From JBEKZQ01 sp049509675 (lineage in GTDB: Bacteria > Planctomycetota > Planctomycetia > Pirellulales > Thermoguttaceae), in the NCBI GenBank assembly GCA_049509675.1, contig JBEKZQ010000464.1, forward strand, positions 1 through 5,459: a stretch of 5,459 nucleotides of DNA, written 5' to 3'. Made by a program: the position numbers and the translations under genes. How positions within the stretch are numbered: position 1 is the stretch's first letter; each line of letters begins with the position of its first letter. Shown one piece after another: positions 1 through 4,827 of this stretch. The notes beneath the pieces are model-generated. The model was not told where the DNA came from. It saw only the letters and a list, made by a program, of their open reading frames with translations, and did no database searches.

Positions 1-712
1 TGGCGGCGTTGTTTCGCGACGAGAAGGGGCCGCGGCCCAAGGATCGCCCGCAACCGCAATTCAAACATGTCACCGCACGTTTTACCAGTATGCGTGAGGA
101 TCCGGATGGTGAACTGTGGGAATCCAACGGTACCATCGAAGCCTTTCTTTGGGCGGAGGAACAAATCGCCGCACGCCGCCGCTTGGGGCAGAAGTTGCTG
201 CGGCTGATGGACGGGCAAGCCAGCCTGTGGCACGCCGCGGATAACTGCCTGAATGTGCCAGCGGAGGACATTATCGACATCCTCGACATCCTGCATGTTT
301 CCAGTTACGTCTGGAAGGCGGCCAAGGTGTTCTATCCGCACTGGGAACAGCGGGAGATGTTCGCGCGTGGAGGTCTGAAGGGGGACCGCCTTAAGCAGAT
401 TACCACAGTCTGCGGGTACTTTGAGAAACACGCCCACCGCATGCGTTATGACGAATACTTGGCAGCGGGCTACCCGATTGCCACCGGCGTCATCGAGGGG
501 GCTTGCCGACACTTGGTGAAAGACCGCATGGAGCGAAGCGGGATGCGTTGGCGGCTAGCGGGTGCGCAGGCGATGCTTCACGTCCGCGCCGTGTATCAAT
601 CCTCCTACTGGGACGACTTTCACAAAGACCGCATCGCCCGAGAACAATGCAAACTACACCCGAATCGCGCTCTGTTAAGTGACTACGATCCCATCACTCT
701 CGCCGGCTTCCG
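1..712 (+). mobile_element. Right-hand part of an ISKra4-like insertion sequence
   Basis: The transposase frame fills this stretch. The right end is placed near 700-716 because, read leftward, the thioredoxin gene keeps sensible family sequence (GWPTLYLIDHKGVIR) down to about 715 and then changes to KPARVMGS and a stop, which does not look like the family. The exact terminal inverted repeat cannot be fixed because the left end of the element is outside the window. No target duplication can be assessed. Confidence 0.6.
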
Positions 713-740
713 GATGACGCCTTTGTGGTCGATCAGATAG
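1..740 (+). CDS. ISKra4-like family transposase, C-terminal part (5' end outside window)
   Basis: This is the C-terminal part of a DDE transposase that would cut and move its own insertion sequence. The frame is open to the left edge (first full codon at base 3), so the start lies outside. Counting from the TTG at 9, visible marks are LMDG (D68), DILHV (D93) followed by WKAAKVF, CGYFEKH, and RMRYDEYLAAGYPIATG running into VIEGACRHLVKDRMERSGMRW, with E163 as the likely catalytic glutamate. The last block is highly characteristic of ISKra4-type transposases as I remember them. The stretch between D93 and E163 looks about 25-30 residues shorter than in the family, which would suggest an in-frame internal deletion and perhaps an inactive enzyme. 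The last roughly 10 codons (GFRMTPLWSIR) are antisense to the neighbouring thioredoxin gene, so the native stop was probably lost or lies past the element end. No N-terminal DNA-binding region is visible. Confidence 0.82.
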   Translation, partial: AALFRDEKGPRPKDRPQPQFKHVTARFTSMREDPDGELWESNGTIEAFLWAEEQIAARRRLGQKLLRLMDGQASLWHAADNCLNVPAEDIIDILDILHVSSYVWKAAKVFYPHWEQREMFARGGLKGDRLKQITTVCGYFEKHAHRMRYDEYLAAGYPIATGVIEGACRHLVKDRMERSGMRWRLAGAQAMLHVRAVYQSSYWDDFHKDRIAREQCKLHPNRALLSDYDPITLAGFRMTPLWSIR

Positions 741-2032
741 AGGGTCGGCCACCCTTCCACACCCCACGCTTTGTCTATCCCGGGGCGGCCCGCTCGCTCG
801 TTCACGAACGAGCGCCAAGTCATCCGCTCCTTCTCACATGCGGCCAGGGCCCTCTCCTTCTCCCGGTCGCCGTTGACTCCAACGATCGCAAACGGCCTGC
901 CTTGGAGACGTGTCGCCACTTCACGTTCGTGGGGCACGAGTCTCATGCACGGCCCGCACCAGGTCGCCCAAAACGATAAGAGGACAACTTTCCCCTTGAA
1001 ATCTGCTAGACGCATCGGCTTGCCATCAAGGTCCTCGCCGTCCAACTCCGGCGCGGCATGGCCCAGACCGCGGGCGCGAATCTCCTCCAATTCTGCCTCG
1101 GCCCAGTGCCGCTGCATTGGCTCCAGTCCGGACAGGCACGGAGGCGTGTCCTTGGGGTCGAAGTCCTTAAGAAACTGCCTGTAAATCCCCGCGGCTTCAT
1201 CCTGCCGGGCCTCCCCCGATTGCTGCACAACACGCGCCAACGCCATGTGGGCGGCGCCCCGAACGTAGCGGTTAGCGTTCTGATCTAATATGGACCGGAG
1301 GTGTCCCTCGTATCTTCCGGCCCAAGGCGGTGGGTCGGATCCGAATGCCAAAACCTCGCAGAAATTGGCGATGTCCGGACTGTCGGCGAACCGACGCGCA
1401 ATTAGATCGCCCGCGCGGGCGAATGCCCAATGGGGCTCCATTGACTCGGTGCGGAATCGAACACAGACCTTCGTCAGTAACGCCGGAGCGTTCACGTACA
1501 CCCCCGCTCCAAGCAAGGCCACTACGAGTACAGCGGTTGTCGCGGCAATGCGCCCCTTGTAGGGAGCTTTGCCAGCGTAAGCGAGCGCTGCCGCGTGCGC
1601 CCACGCCAATGCGATCACGACAGCGATCTTGAAAGAAAGCACAATGGGATTCGCCAAAGTGTGCAGGTTAAGGGCAGCCAAGAAGAGCACGACACCCGCG
1701 AAGATCGCGAAACAGGCGCGCGTAACCGCGACCGGCGAGGTCCTGACGCGCCGCGCGAGAACCAACAAGAGAATTCCGAATGCGAGGCAGGCCAGGTTGG
1801 ACGCTTGCAAATAGCGCGAATCTATCGTGTGCTGCCGGATAGCGACCACACCGGCCATCTCCGGCCTCTCCTTAACCAGCCACGAGTCCTCGAACCTCTC
1901 TTTGTCAACAAATGTGAAGAACATGGCAAGTGCATTGAGGGCAATCGTAAGGATGCCCACTACCTTTAGGAAGCACCGCGCGCGGTTCAGCTTCCTTTCG
2001 TGAACTGCAATTTCTGCGATTTCTGGTTTCAT
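683..2032 (-). CDS. Polytopic membrane protein with C-terminal TlpA-like thioredoxin domain, 3' end replaced by IS sequence
   Basis: A 449-residue protein likely to act in thiol-disulfide exchange on the outer face of the inner membrane. Residues 21-41, 76-94, 104-124, 128-152 and 162-182 are hydrophobic helices; positive charges (RKLNRAR, RRVR, KAPYKGR) place the N-terminus inside and the large C-terminal part outside. Residues about 195-320 look helical and repeat-like. From 326 (APELDGEDLDGKPMRLADFKGKVVLL) a TlpA/ResA-type thioredoxin domain follows, with WCGPC (C359, C362) and the cis-proline in GWPT (P429). After DHKGVIR (441) the family normally has a further strand and helix of roughly 25-30 residues; here there are only eight more residues, apparently read from the IS, so the fold is probably incomplete. 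ATG 2030-2032 has no good Shine-Dalgarno of its own but overlaps the stop of a small ORF (ATGA), which suggests translational coupling. The N-terminal anchor is a near copy of the one in the TPM gene. Confidence 0.85.
   Translation of the reverse strand: MKPEIAEIAVHERKLNRARCFLKVVGILTIALNALAMFFTFVDKERFEDSWLVKERPEMAGVVAIRQHTIDSRYLQASNLACLAFGILLLVLARRVRTSPVAVTRACFAIFAGVVLFLAALNLHTLANPIVLSFKIAVVIALAWAHAAALAYAGKAPYKGRIAATTAVLVVALLGAGVYVNAPALLTKVCVRFRTESMEPHWAFARAGDLIARRFADSPDIANFCEVLAFGSDPPPWAGRYEGHLRSILDQNANRYVRGAAHMALARVVQQSGEARQDEAAGIYRQFLKDFDPKDTPPCLSGLEPMQRHWAEAELEEIRARGLGHAAPELDGEDLDGKPMRLADFKGKVVLLSFWATWCGPCMRLVPHEREVATRLQGRPFAIVGVNGDREKERALAACEKERMTWRSFVNERAGRPGIDKAWGVEGWPTLYLIDHKGVIRKPARVMGS
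1912..2003 (-). repeat. 92-bp duplicated membrane-anchor segment, copy 1 (thioredoxin-like gene)
   Basis: This segment codes for residues HERKLNRARCFLKVVG onward to FFT of the thioredoxin-like protein. It aligns without gaps to 2668-2759 with 84 of 92 bases identical by my hand count. Sequence on both sides of the segment is unlike the other copy. Confidence 0.9.
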
Positions 2033-2154
2033 AAATTCGTTCTGTGCGGGTTTGTTTTCTCGCCGATAGGCCGCTCAGTCTGCATGGGGCTGAAACTGAT
2101 AGGAATTTGCTTTTTGACGCTTCGCGGGACAACTACGAGTAATTCCAATACCAT
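2029..2154 (-). CDS. Small ORF of 41 aa, coupled to the thioredoxin-like gene
   Basis: An overlooked-size frame starting at ATG 2152-2154 and ending with TGA 2029-2031. It encodes a 41-residue peptide with a hydrophobic start (MVLELLVVVP), then a basic and polar tail (RSVKKQ...EKTNPHRTNL). I do not recognise it. Support comes from signals: AAGGAGGG lies 5 nt before the ATG, the strongest ribosome site in the window, and the stop overlaps the next gene's ATG as ATGA, while that next gene has no clear Shine-Dalgarno. The start lies 22 nt after the TPM gene stop, so it bridges the two genes. Against it, third-position GC (about 55%) is low for the region and there is no domain. It may be a true small protein, or a leader ORF that delivers ribosomes to the thioredoxin gene. 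Confidence 0.5.
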   Translation of the reverse strand: MVLELLVVVPRSVKKQIPISFSPMQTERPIGEKTNPHRTNL

Positions 2155-2159
2155 ACTGT

Positions 2160-2167
2160 CCCTCCTT
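2160..2167 (-). promoter_or_regulatory. Strong Shine-Dalgarno of the 41-aa ORF
   Basis: Read on the minus strand this is AAGGAGGG, followed by a 5-nt spacer (ACAGT) and ATG. It is the best match to the anti-Shine-Dalgarno sequence in the window. It is the main reason for calling the small ORF, because the downstream thioredoxin-like gene lacks one. Confidence 0.6.
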
Positions 2168-2176
2168 GTCTTGTAG

Positions 2177-2878
2177 TTAGTCTGCCTTGAATTCGCCGTG
2201 AACCGCCTTTACTATGGCGGTGGTGCCTTCGTCAAAACCGGCATCAAACCTGCCGGCCTTAAAGTAGGGCACTACGATGTCGTTGAGAATCCTGCTTGCC
2301 GCAAGGTCGGTAAGTTTGCTCTCAAGGCCGCGACCCACCCCTATGCGGATTTCGTGTTCGGCCTTGGCTACGAGAAACAGTACGCCGTTATCGTTGCCCT
2401 TCTTGCCGATTTTGTTGGCCTCGTAGATTGACATGGAGTATGCATATATCGTGGAGCCGTTAAGCGAAGGAACCGTCAGGACAACTATCTGCGTTGAGTC
2501 CGCTTTTTCGACGTACGCCAGAAGCGTGTTCAGTTTTTTCTTTTCCGCCAGAGACATCATGTTGGCGAGGTCGGTCACCGTTTCGTGCAGGATAGGCGTG
2601 TCGGCCGACTTGACTTCAGCTTTTGCGGCAGGCTTACACGCGGCGTCGAAATTCACTCTGTCACCCCATGTGAAGAAAATGGCAAGTGCACTGAAGGCAA
2701 TCGTAAGGACGCCCACGACCTCTAGGAAGCGCCGCGCGCGGTTCAGCTTCCTTTCGCGAGTGTTGGTGGGCGATCTCTCCGATTCCGACGACGCCTGACG
2801 GCCGTCGCCAGGGTCGCTTAAGTTAGTGGAAACGGGATCCTCGGGCGAAGACGCATCGTTGGCTGAATACGGGCTCAT
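2177..2878 (-). CDS. Membrane-anchored TPM-domain protein
   Basis: A 233-residue protein. Residues 1-40 are polar and Ser/Asp/Glu-rich; 41-48 are basic (RERKLNRA); about 50-71 form one transmembrane helix; 98-225 are a TPM domain (the YgcG/Psb32/TLP18.3 fold). Family marks include the LANMMSLAEKKKLNTLLAYVEK helix, TQIVVLTVPSL, IGKKGNDNGVLFLVA, IRIGVGRGLE, and LTDLAASRILNDIVVPYFKAGRFDAGF near the end. TPM domains bind metal or have weak phosphatase activity in some relatives and are often linked to protein quality control; the exact activity here is unknown. Positive-inside charge places the N-terminus in the cytoplasm and the TPM domain outside. ATG 2876-2878 is chosen over an in-frame GTG at 2926 because GAGGGGAG sits 6 nt before it. 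The 92 bp coding for the anchor match the N-terminus of the thioredoxin-like gene. Complete, with stop TAA. Confidence 0.85.
   Translation of the reverse strand: MSPYSANDASSPEDPVSTNLSDPGDGRQASSESERSPTNTRERKLNRARRFLEVVGVLTIAFSALAIFFTWGDRVNFDAACKPAAKAEVKSADTPILHETVTDLANMMSLAEKKKLNTLLAYVEKADSTQIVVLTVPSLNGSTIYAYSMSIYEANKIGKKGNDNGVLFLVAKAEHEIRIGVGRGLESKLTDLAASRILNDIVVPYFKAGRFDAGFDEGTTAIVKAVHGEFKAD
2668..2759 (-). repeat. 92-bp duplicated membrane-anchor segment, copy 2 (TPM gene)
   Basis: Second copy, coding for RERKLNRARRFLEVVG onward to FFT of the TPM protein. Seven of the eight base differences from copy 1 change an amino acid (H/R, C/R, K/E, I/V, L/F, N/S, M/I) and one is silent (GTA/GTC). 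Confidence 0.9.
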
Positions 2879-2884
2879 ACATTG

Positions 2885-2892
2885 CTCCCCTC
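2885..2892 (-). promoter_or_regulatory. Shine-Dalgarno fixing the TPM gene start
   Basis: GAGGGGAG on the minus strand, 6 nt before ATG 2876-2878. It decides between this start and an in-frame GTG 48 nt upstream, which has no comparable site. Confidence 0.6.
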
Positions 2893-2941
2893 GATCGCAT
2901 TCCGACTTACAAGTCTGCTCGCGCACGGGCCACCGTAGCCG

Positions 2942-3097
2942 CTATGCCGAGAGACGGCTCTGTAACACATTCTCCAGGGCGTCACATGCGGCCTGTACGC
3001 CTTTCTCAGTGCCCCCCGCTGGACCAAATTGCGGGTCACGAAGCGGAGCGGTAGCGAAGGCGGGCAACCGCGCAACGACGGTTGCCACTTCGCACAC
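2942..3097 (-). CDS. Possible small ORF of 48-51 aa between the two-helix protein and TPM genes
   Basis: The gap between the two larger genes holds a leftward frame ending at TAG 2942-2944. It can start at GTG 3095-3097 (51 aa) or GTG 3086-3088 (48 aa); no ATG is available. The peptide begins VATVVARLPAFATAP and ends EKGVQAACDALENVLQSRLSA, the latter a plausible amphipathic helix. GGGGAG lies just after the upstream stop, 11 nt before the second GTG, which makes that start better. Third-position GC is about 62%. I do not recognise the product. A perfect hairpin (3063-3086) falls within its first codons, so the region may instead be a non-coding spacer with a regulatory structure. Support is modest. 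Confidence 0.33.
   Translation of the reverse strand: MCEVATVVARLPAFATAPLRDPQFGPAGGTEKGVQAACDALENVLQSRLSA
3063..3086 (-). terminator. Hairpin downstream of the two-helix membrane protein gene
   Basis: GGCAACCG (3063-3070) and CGGTTGCC (3079-3086) are perfect inverted repeats with an 8-nt loop, 21 nt beyond the stop of the membrane protein gene on the transcribed minus strand. There is no U-run after the stem, so it is not a standard intrinsic terminator. It could be an attenuator, an RNA-stability or processing structure separating the sigma pair from the TPM/thioredoxin genes, or a by-product of the coding sequence of the possible small ORF. Confidence 0.35.
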
Positions 3098-3107
3098 GTC
3101 TCCCCAC

Positions 3108-3512
3108 CTATGACTTGTGATTCTCCAATCGCCTCATCAATTCGTGGACTTCCTCGTTTAACGACGCGATGGTCGCCTGCATTGTCGCCTGGCTGACCTG
3201 GCGGCGCGTGAGCATCAGCCAGAGCGAACTGAAAAGACCTCCGGCAAGGGCCACCGGCAGGAGAAACAAGGCGACAGTGGCCACAGGGAGCTTCGGCGCG
3301 TTGGGGTAAAGGCTAAATCCAATCACCAATATAAGAAGACAAATGCCGACAGTGATCCAGAAAGGACAAGCCACGCGAAACCAGAACCGCTCCCGTTTCT
3401 CTGATCTGGCCTGGTTCTTCTGTATCTCCATGAGCAACGCCGCCGATGCTTTGCCCGCAACCAACCCCTCTTGCTTCAAGAGTTCATTTGACAACGAATT
3501 CGCTTCGCTCAT
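3108..3512 (-). CDS. Two-helix membrane protein coupled to an ECF sigma factor
   Basis: A 134-residue protein I cannot assign to a named family. Residues 1-46 are charged and probably helical and cytoplasmic (ends NQARSEKRERFWFR); about 47-68 and 76-101 are transmembrane helices joined by a short loop; 102-134 (TRRQVSQATMQATIASLNEEVHELMRRLENHK) form a likely coiled coil, also cytoplasmic. There is no periplasmic domain beyond the loop. The start ATG 3510-3512 lies inside the sigma gene, whose stop is 28 nt downstream, with GAGGAG 7 nt before the ATG. Such tight overlap implies translational coupling and matched amounts. The position directly after an ECF sigma gene makes it a candidate membrane-bound regulator (anti-sigma-like) or sensor, but I see no zinc-binding anti-sigma motif (HxxxCxxC), so this is inference from context. 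Confidence 0.75.
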   Translation of the reverse strand: MSEANSLSNELLKQEGLVAGKASAALLMEIQKNQARSEKRERFWFRVACPFWITVGICLLILVIGFSLYPNAPKLPVATVALFLLPVALAGGLFSSLWLMLTRRQVSQATMQATIASLNEEVHELMRRLENHKS

Positions 3513-4095
3513 GTTCTTGCTCCTCGCTTATTGCTCTGTTTTGGCACAACGGCGGACGAATGTTTCCATCCGCCCCAATGATCCGGCGCAGTTCCTTCTT
3601 GGCATAGTGCAGCCGTGATCGCACAGTGCCCGTCGTGCAGTCGACCACCGCAGCGATCTCCTCGTAAGACATGTCCTCCAGGAACCTCAGCGTGATTACC
3701 GCACGGTGTTCGATGGTCAAGCGTGCTATCGCGCTGTGGACAGCAGCAACATCTTCCGCCGAGAACACGGTTTCCTCTTCTTCAGGCACGTCGGCGGCCG
3801 CCTCCATGGGGAGTGCCGCCACGCAGCCCTGTTTCCGCAACAGGGATACGGCCATGTTGCGGGCCACGCGATACAGCCAGACCCGGAAGGCCGCTCCGCA
3901 TGTGATTCGCTTGATCTGGCGGATGGCCGCCAACCACGCTTCCTGGGCGATATCGTCGGCTGCCGACGTGTCTGCCAAAAGTCGGCGGATGAAGTAGCGC
4001 AAGGGACCATCGTGCCGGTTGACCAACTCCTCCAGCGCAGTTGCATCCCCAGCCTGCGCCCTCAATAGTAGAACCGTATCAAGGGTTTGTTGCAT
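3484..4095 (-). CDS. ECF (extracytoplasmic function) RNA polymerase sigma factor
   Basis: A sigma-70 group 4 factor of 203 residues, which would bind core RNA polymerase and direct it to a small promoter set. Region 2 spans about residues 9-88: LRAQAGDATALEELVNRHDG, then DDIAQEAWLAAIRQ (region 2.2) and FRVWLYRVARNMAVSLLRK (2.3-2.4). An acidic linker (PEEEETVFSAED) follows. Region 4 is about 120-172, with LTIEHRAVITLRFLEDMSYEEIAAVVDCTTGTVRSRLHYAKKELRR carrying the DNA-binding helix-turn-helix. A polar tail of about 30 residues after region 4 overlaps the next gene. The start is ambiguous: ATG 4093-4095 has GAAGAG 9 nt upstream and gives the more usual short N-terminus; ATG 4102-4104 would add three residues. 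The frame stays open upstream to 4311, but that part does not look like sigma sequence. It is first in the leftward series and probably controls at least its own operon, as is common for ECF factors. Confidence 0.92.
   Translation of the reverse strand: MQQTLDTVLLLRAQAGDATALEELVNRHDGPLRYFIRRLLADTSAADDIAQEAWLAAIRQIKRITCGAAFRVWLYRVARNMAVSLLRKQGCVAALPMEAAADVPEEEETVFSAEDVAAVHSAIARLTIEHRAVITLRFLEDMSYEEIAAVVDCTTGTVRSRLHYAKKELRRIIGADGNIRPPLCQNRAISEEQEHERSEFVVK
3520..3525 (-). promoter_or_regulatory. Shine-Dalgarno of the two-helix protein, inside the sigma gene
   Basis: GAGGAG on the minus strand, 7 nt before ATG 3510-3512 and within the last codons of the sigma factor. It supports the overlapping start and independent re-initiation by ribosomes finishing the sigma gene. 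Confidence 0.6.
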
Positions 4096-4152
4096 CGTTC
4101 CCATCTCTTCGTCTATATTAGAAGTCGTTTCCTCTTGCAAGAAGTTCAATCG

Positions 4153-4190
4153 TGCCCACGAGATTCCAAGAATTGATGTCCTTGCCCACG
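4153..4190 (-). repeat. Direct repeats upstream of the sigma gene
   Basis: CGTGGGCA occurs at 4153-4160 and 4183-4190 (minus strand), exactly 30 bp apart, about three helical turns. A further partial copy (CGTGG) lies just beyond, near 4191-4197. They sit about 50-100 bp upstream of the sigma start, where an activator or repressor could bind. With an 8-mer in a GC-rich region, chance is possible. Confidence 0.25.
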
Positions 4191-4276
4191 GACCACGGGG
4201 AACAGAAACTGCTGCAAGCCCCCGCCTTTTGAGGGGATGTGTGAAAGAGCGGAAAAATCCAGGCCACACGTCGCAT

Positions 4277-4291
4277 CCCTGACCGTCAGGG
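4277..4291. repeat. Perfect 15-nt palindrome at the PQQ-fragment junction
   Basis: CCCTGAC, a central C, then GTCAGGG: a 7-bp perfect inverted repeat. It lies exactly where the beta-propeller homology begins, one base before its first homologous codon. It could be an operator for the leftward sigma operon, part of a dispersed palindromic repeat, or the scar of a rearrangement. Confidence 0.5.
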
Positions 4292-4657
4292 TTGTATTCC
4301 ACGAAGAACATGAAGAGCTACCACAGTGGCGTGGTCCTGGTGGGCGGCGAGCTGTACGGCTGCTCCAAGAACAACCTCTTGACCTGCATGGACTACAAGA
4401 CGGGCGAAGTGCGGTGGAGCGACAAGGGGGCTGGCCAGTGCTCGGTCTTGTACGCCGATGGCTGCCTGTACTGCCGTGACGAGGGAGGGCCGATCAGCCT
4501 GGTCGAGGTGACCCCCAGCGGCTTTCACTTGAAGGGGCATTTCGAACAACCGGATCGCAGCCACCGCCTGGCCTGGTCGCACATGGTCATCGCGGGCGGA
4601 TGCCTGTACGTGCGGGATCAGCACGTGCTGTTGTGCTACGACGTGATTGGGAAGTAG
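4283..4657 (+). pseudogene. C-terminal fragment of a PQQ-like beta-propeller repeat protein
   Basis: About 120 residues of a PQQ-like (BamB-type) beta-propeller protein, usually around 400 residues or more and exported. Two to three blades remain: VVLVGGELYG with LLTCMDYKTGEVRWSDKG (the repeat core xLxxxDxxTGxxxW), then SVLYADGCLYCRDEGGPISLVEVTPSGF, then HMVIAGGCLYVRDQHVLLCYDV, which is a normal C-terminal closing strand. The stop TAG 4655-4657 looks native. In frame, a TGA at 4280-4282 precedes the homology and only TTG 4292 or ATG 4310 could serve as starts, giving no signal peptide and no complete propeller. I call it a remnant cut off at its 5' side near 4283-4291, where a palindrome sits. 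The missing N-terminal two-thirds are not visible in other frames upstream, so this is truncation rather than a simple frameshift. Confidence 0.75.
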
Positions 4658-4689
4658 CGGCCTGTAAGCTAGAGGGGGAAGAAGTGACT

Positions 4690-4827
4690 TCACGGAATTT
4701 TGTTCCCTATCAGGTCTGCTTTCAGCGTACCCAGGACTTCCGCCAGGCCCAAGTTGGTCCCCGGCGGCCTGTCCACGATCAGCCAGACCGGTCGCGGGGA
4801 TATTACCCCGGCACGAAAGAAGATCAC
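4690..4827 (-). pseudogene. Leftward coding-like remnant, C-terminal tail of an unknown protein
   Basis: A frame open from a GTG at 4825-4827 (inside the left arm of the inverted repeat) to TGA 4690-4692. It reads VIFFRAGVISPRPVWLIVD, then RPPGTNLGLAEVLGTLKADL, then IGNKIP. It has alternating hydrophobic segments and about 76% third-position GC over its unique part, as expected of a real gene here. I do not recognise it. There is no convincing start or Shine-Dalgarno. The frame is the same as that of the unknown gene to the right (4909 and 4690 differ by 219), interrupted by that gene's TGA and a TAA inside the repeat element. It may be the tail of a gene whose 5' part was lost, or part of the neighbour before disruption. 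It converges on the PQQ fragment. Confidence 0.35.

Noticed and set aside
795..814. Strong hairpin CGCTCGTTC/GAACGAGCG
   Set aside because: It lies inside the thioredoxin-domain coding sequence (SFVNERAG) and is explained by codons there; no terminator context.
771..1632. Several + strand open frames of 76-137 codons across the thioredoxin-like gene
   Set aside because: They are Arg/Pro/Ser-rich antisense shadows of a gene with clear domain motifs, and lack ribosome sites.
2126..2178. Competing stems (GGGACA/TGTCCC; AACTACGAG/CTTGTAGTT) after the TPM gene as a terminator
   Set aside because: Loops are long, the stems exclude one another, no U-run follows on the minus strand, and the region is better explained by the 41-codon ORF and its Shine-Dalgarno.
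4110..4143. Promoter for the sigma gene (TAATAT with TTCTTG 17 nt upstream on the minus strand)
   Set aside because: The -35 match is poor and the implied transcript would start only a few bases before the start codon; too weak to list as a feature.
4105..4311. N-terminal extension of the sigma factor to a start at 4311
   Set aside because: The added 69-72 residues do not resemble sigma sequence, and the extension would overlap the propeller fragment and the palindrome; ECF factors usually start close to region 2.
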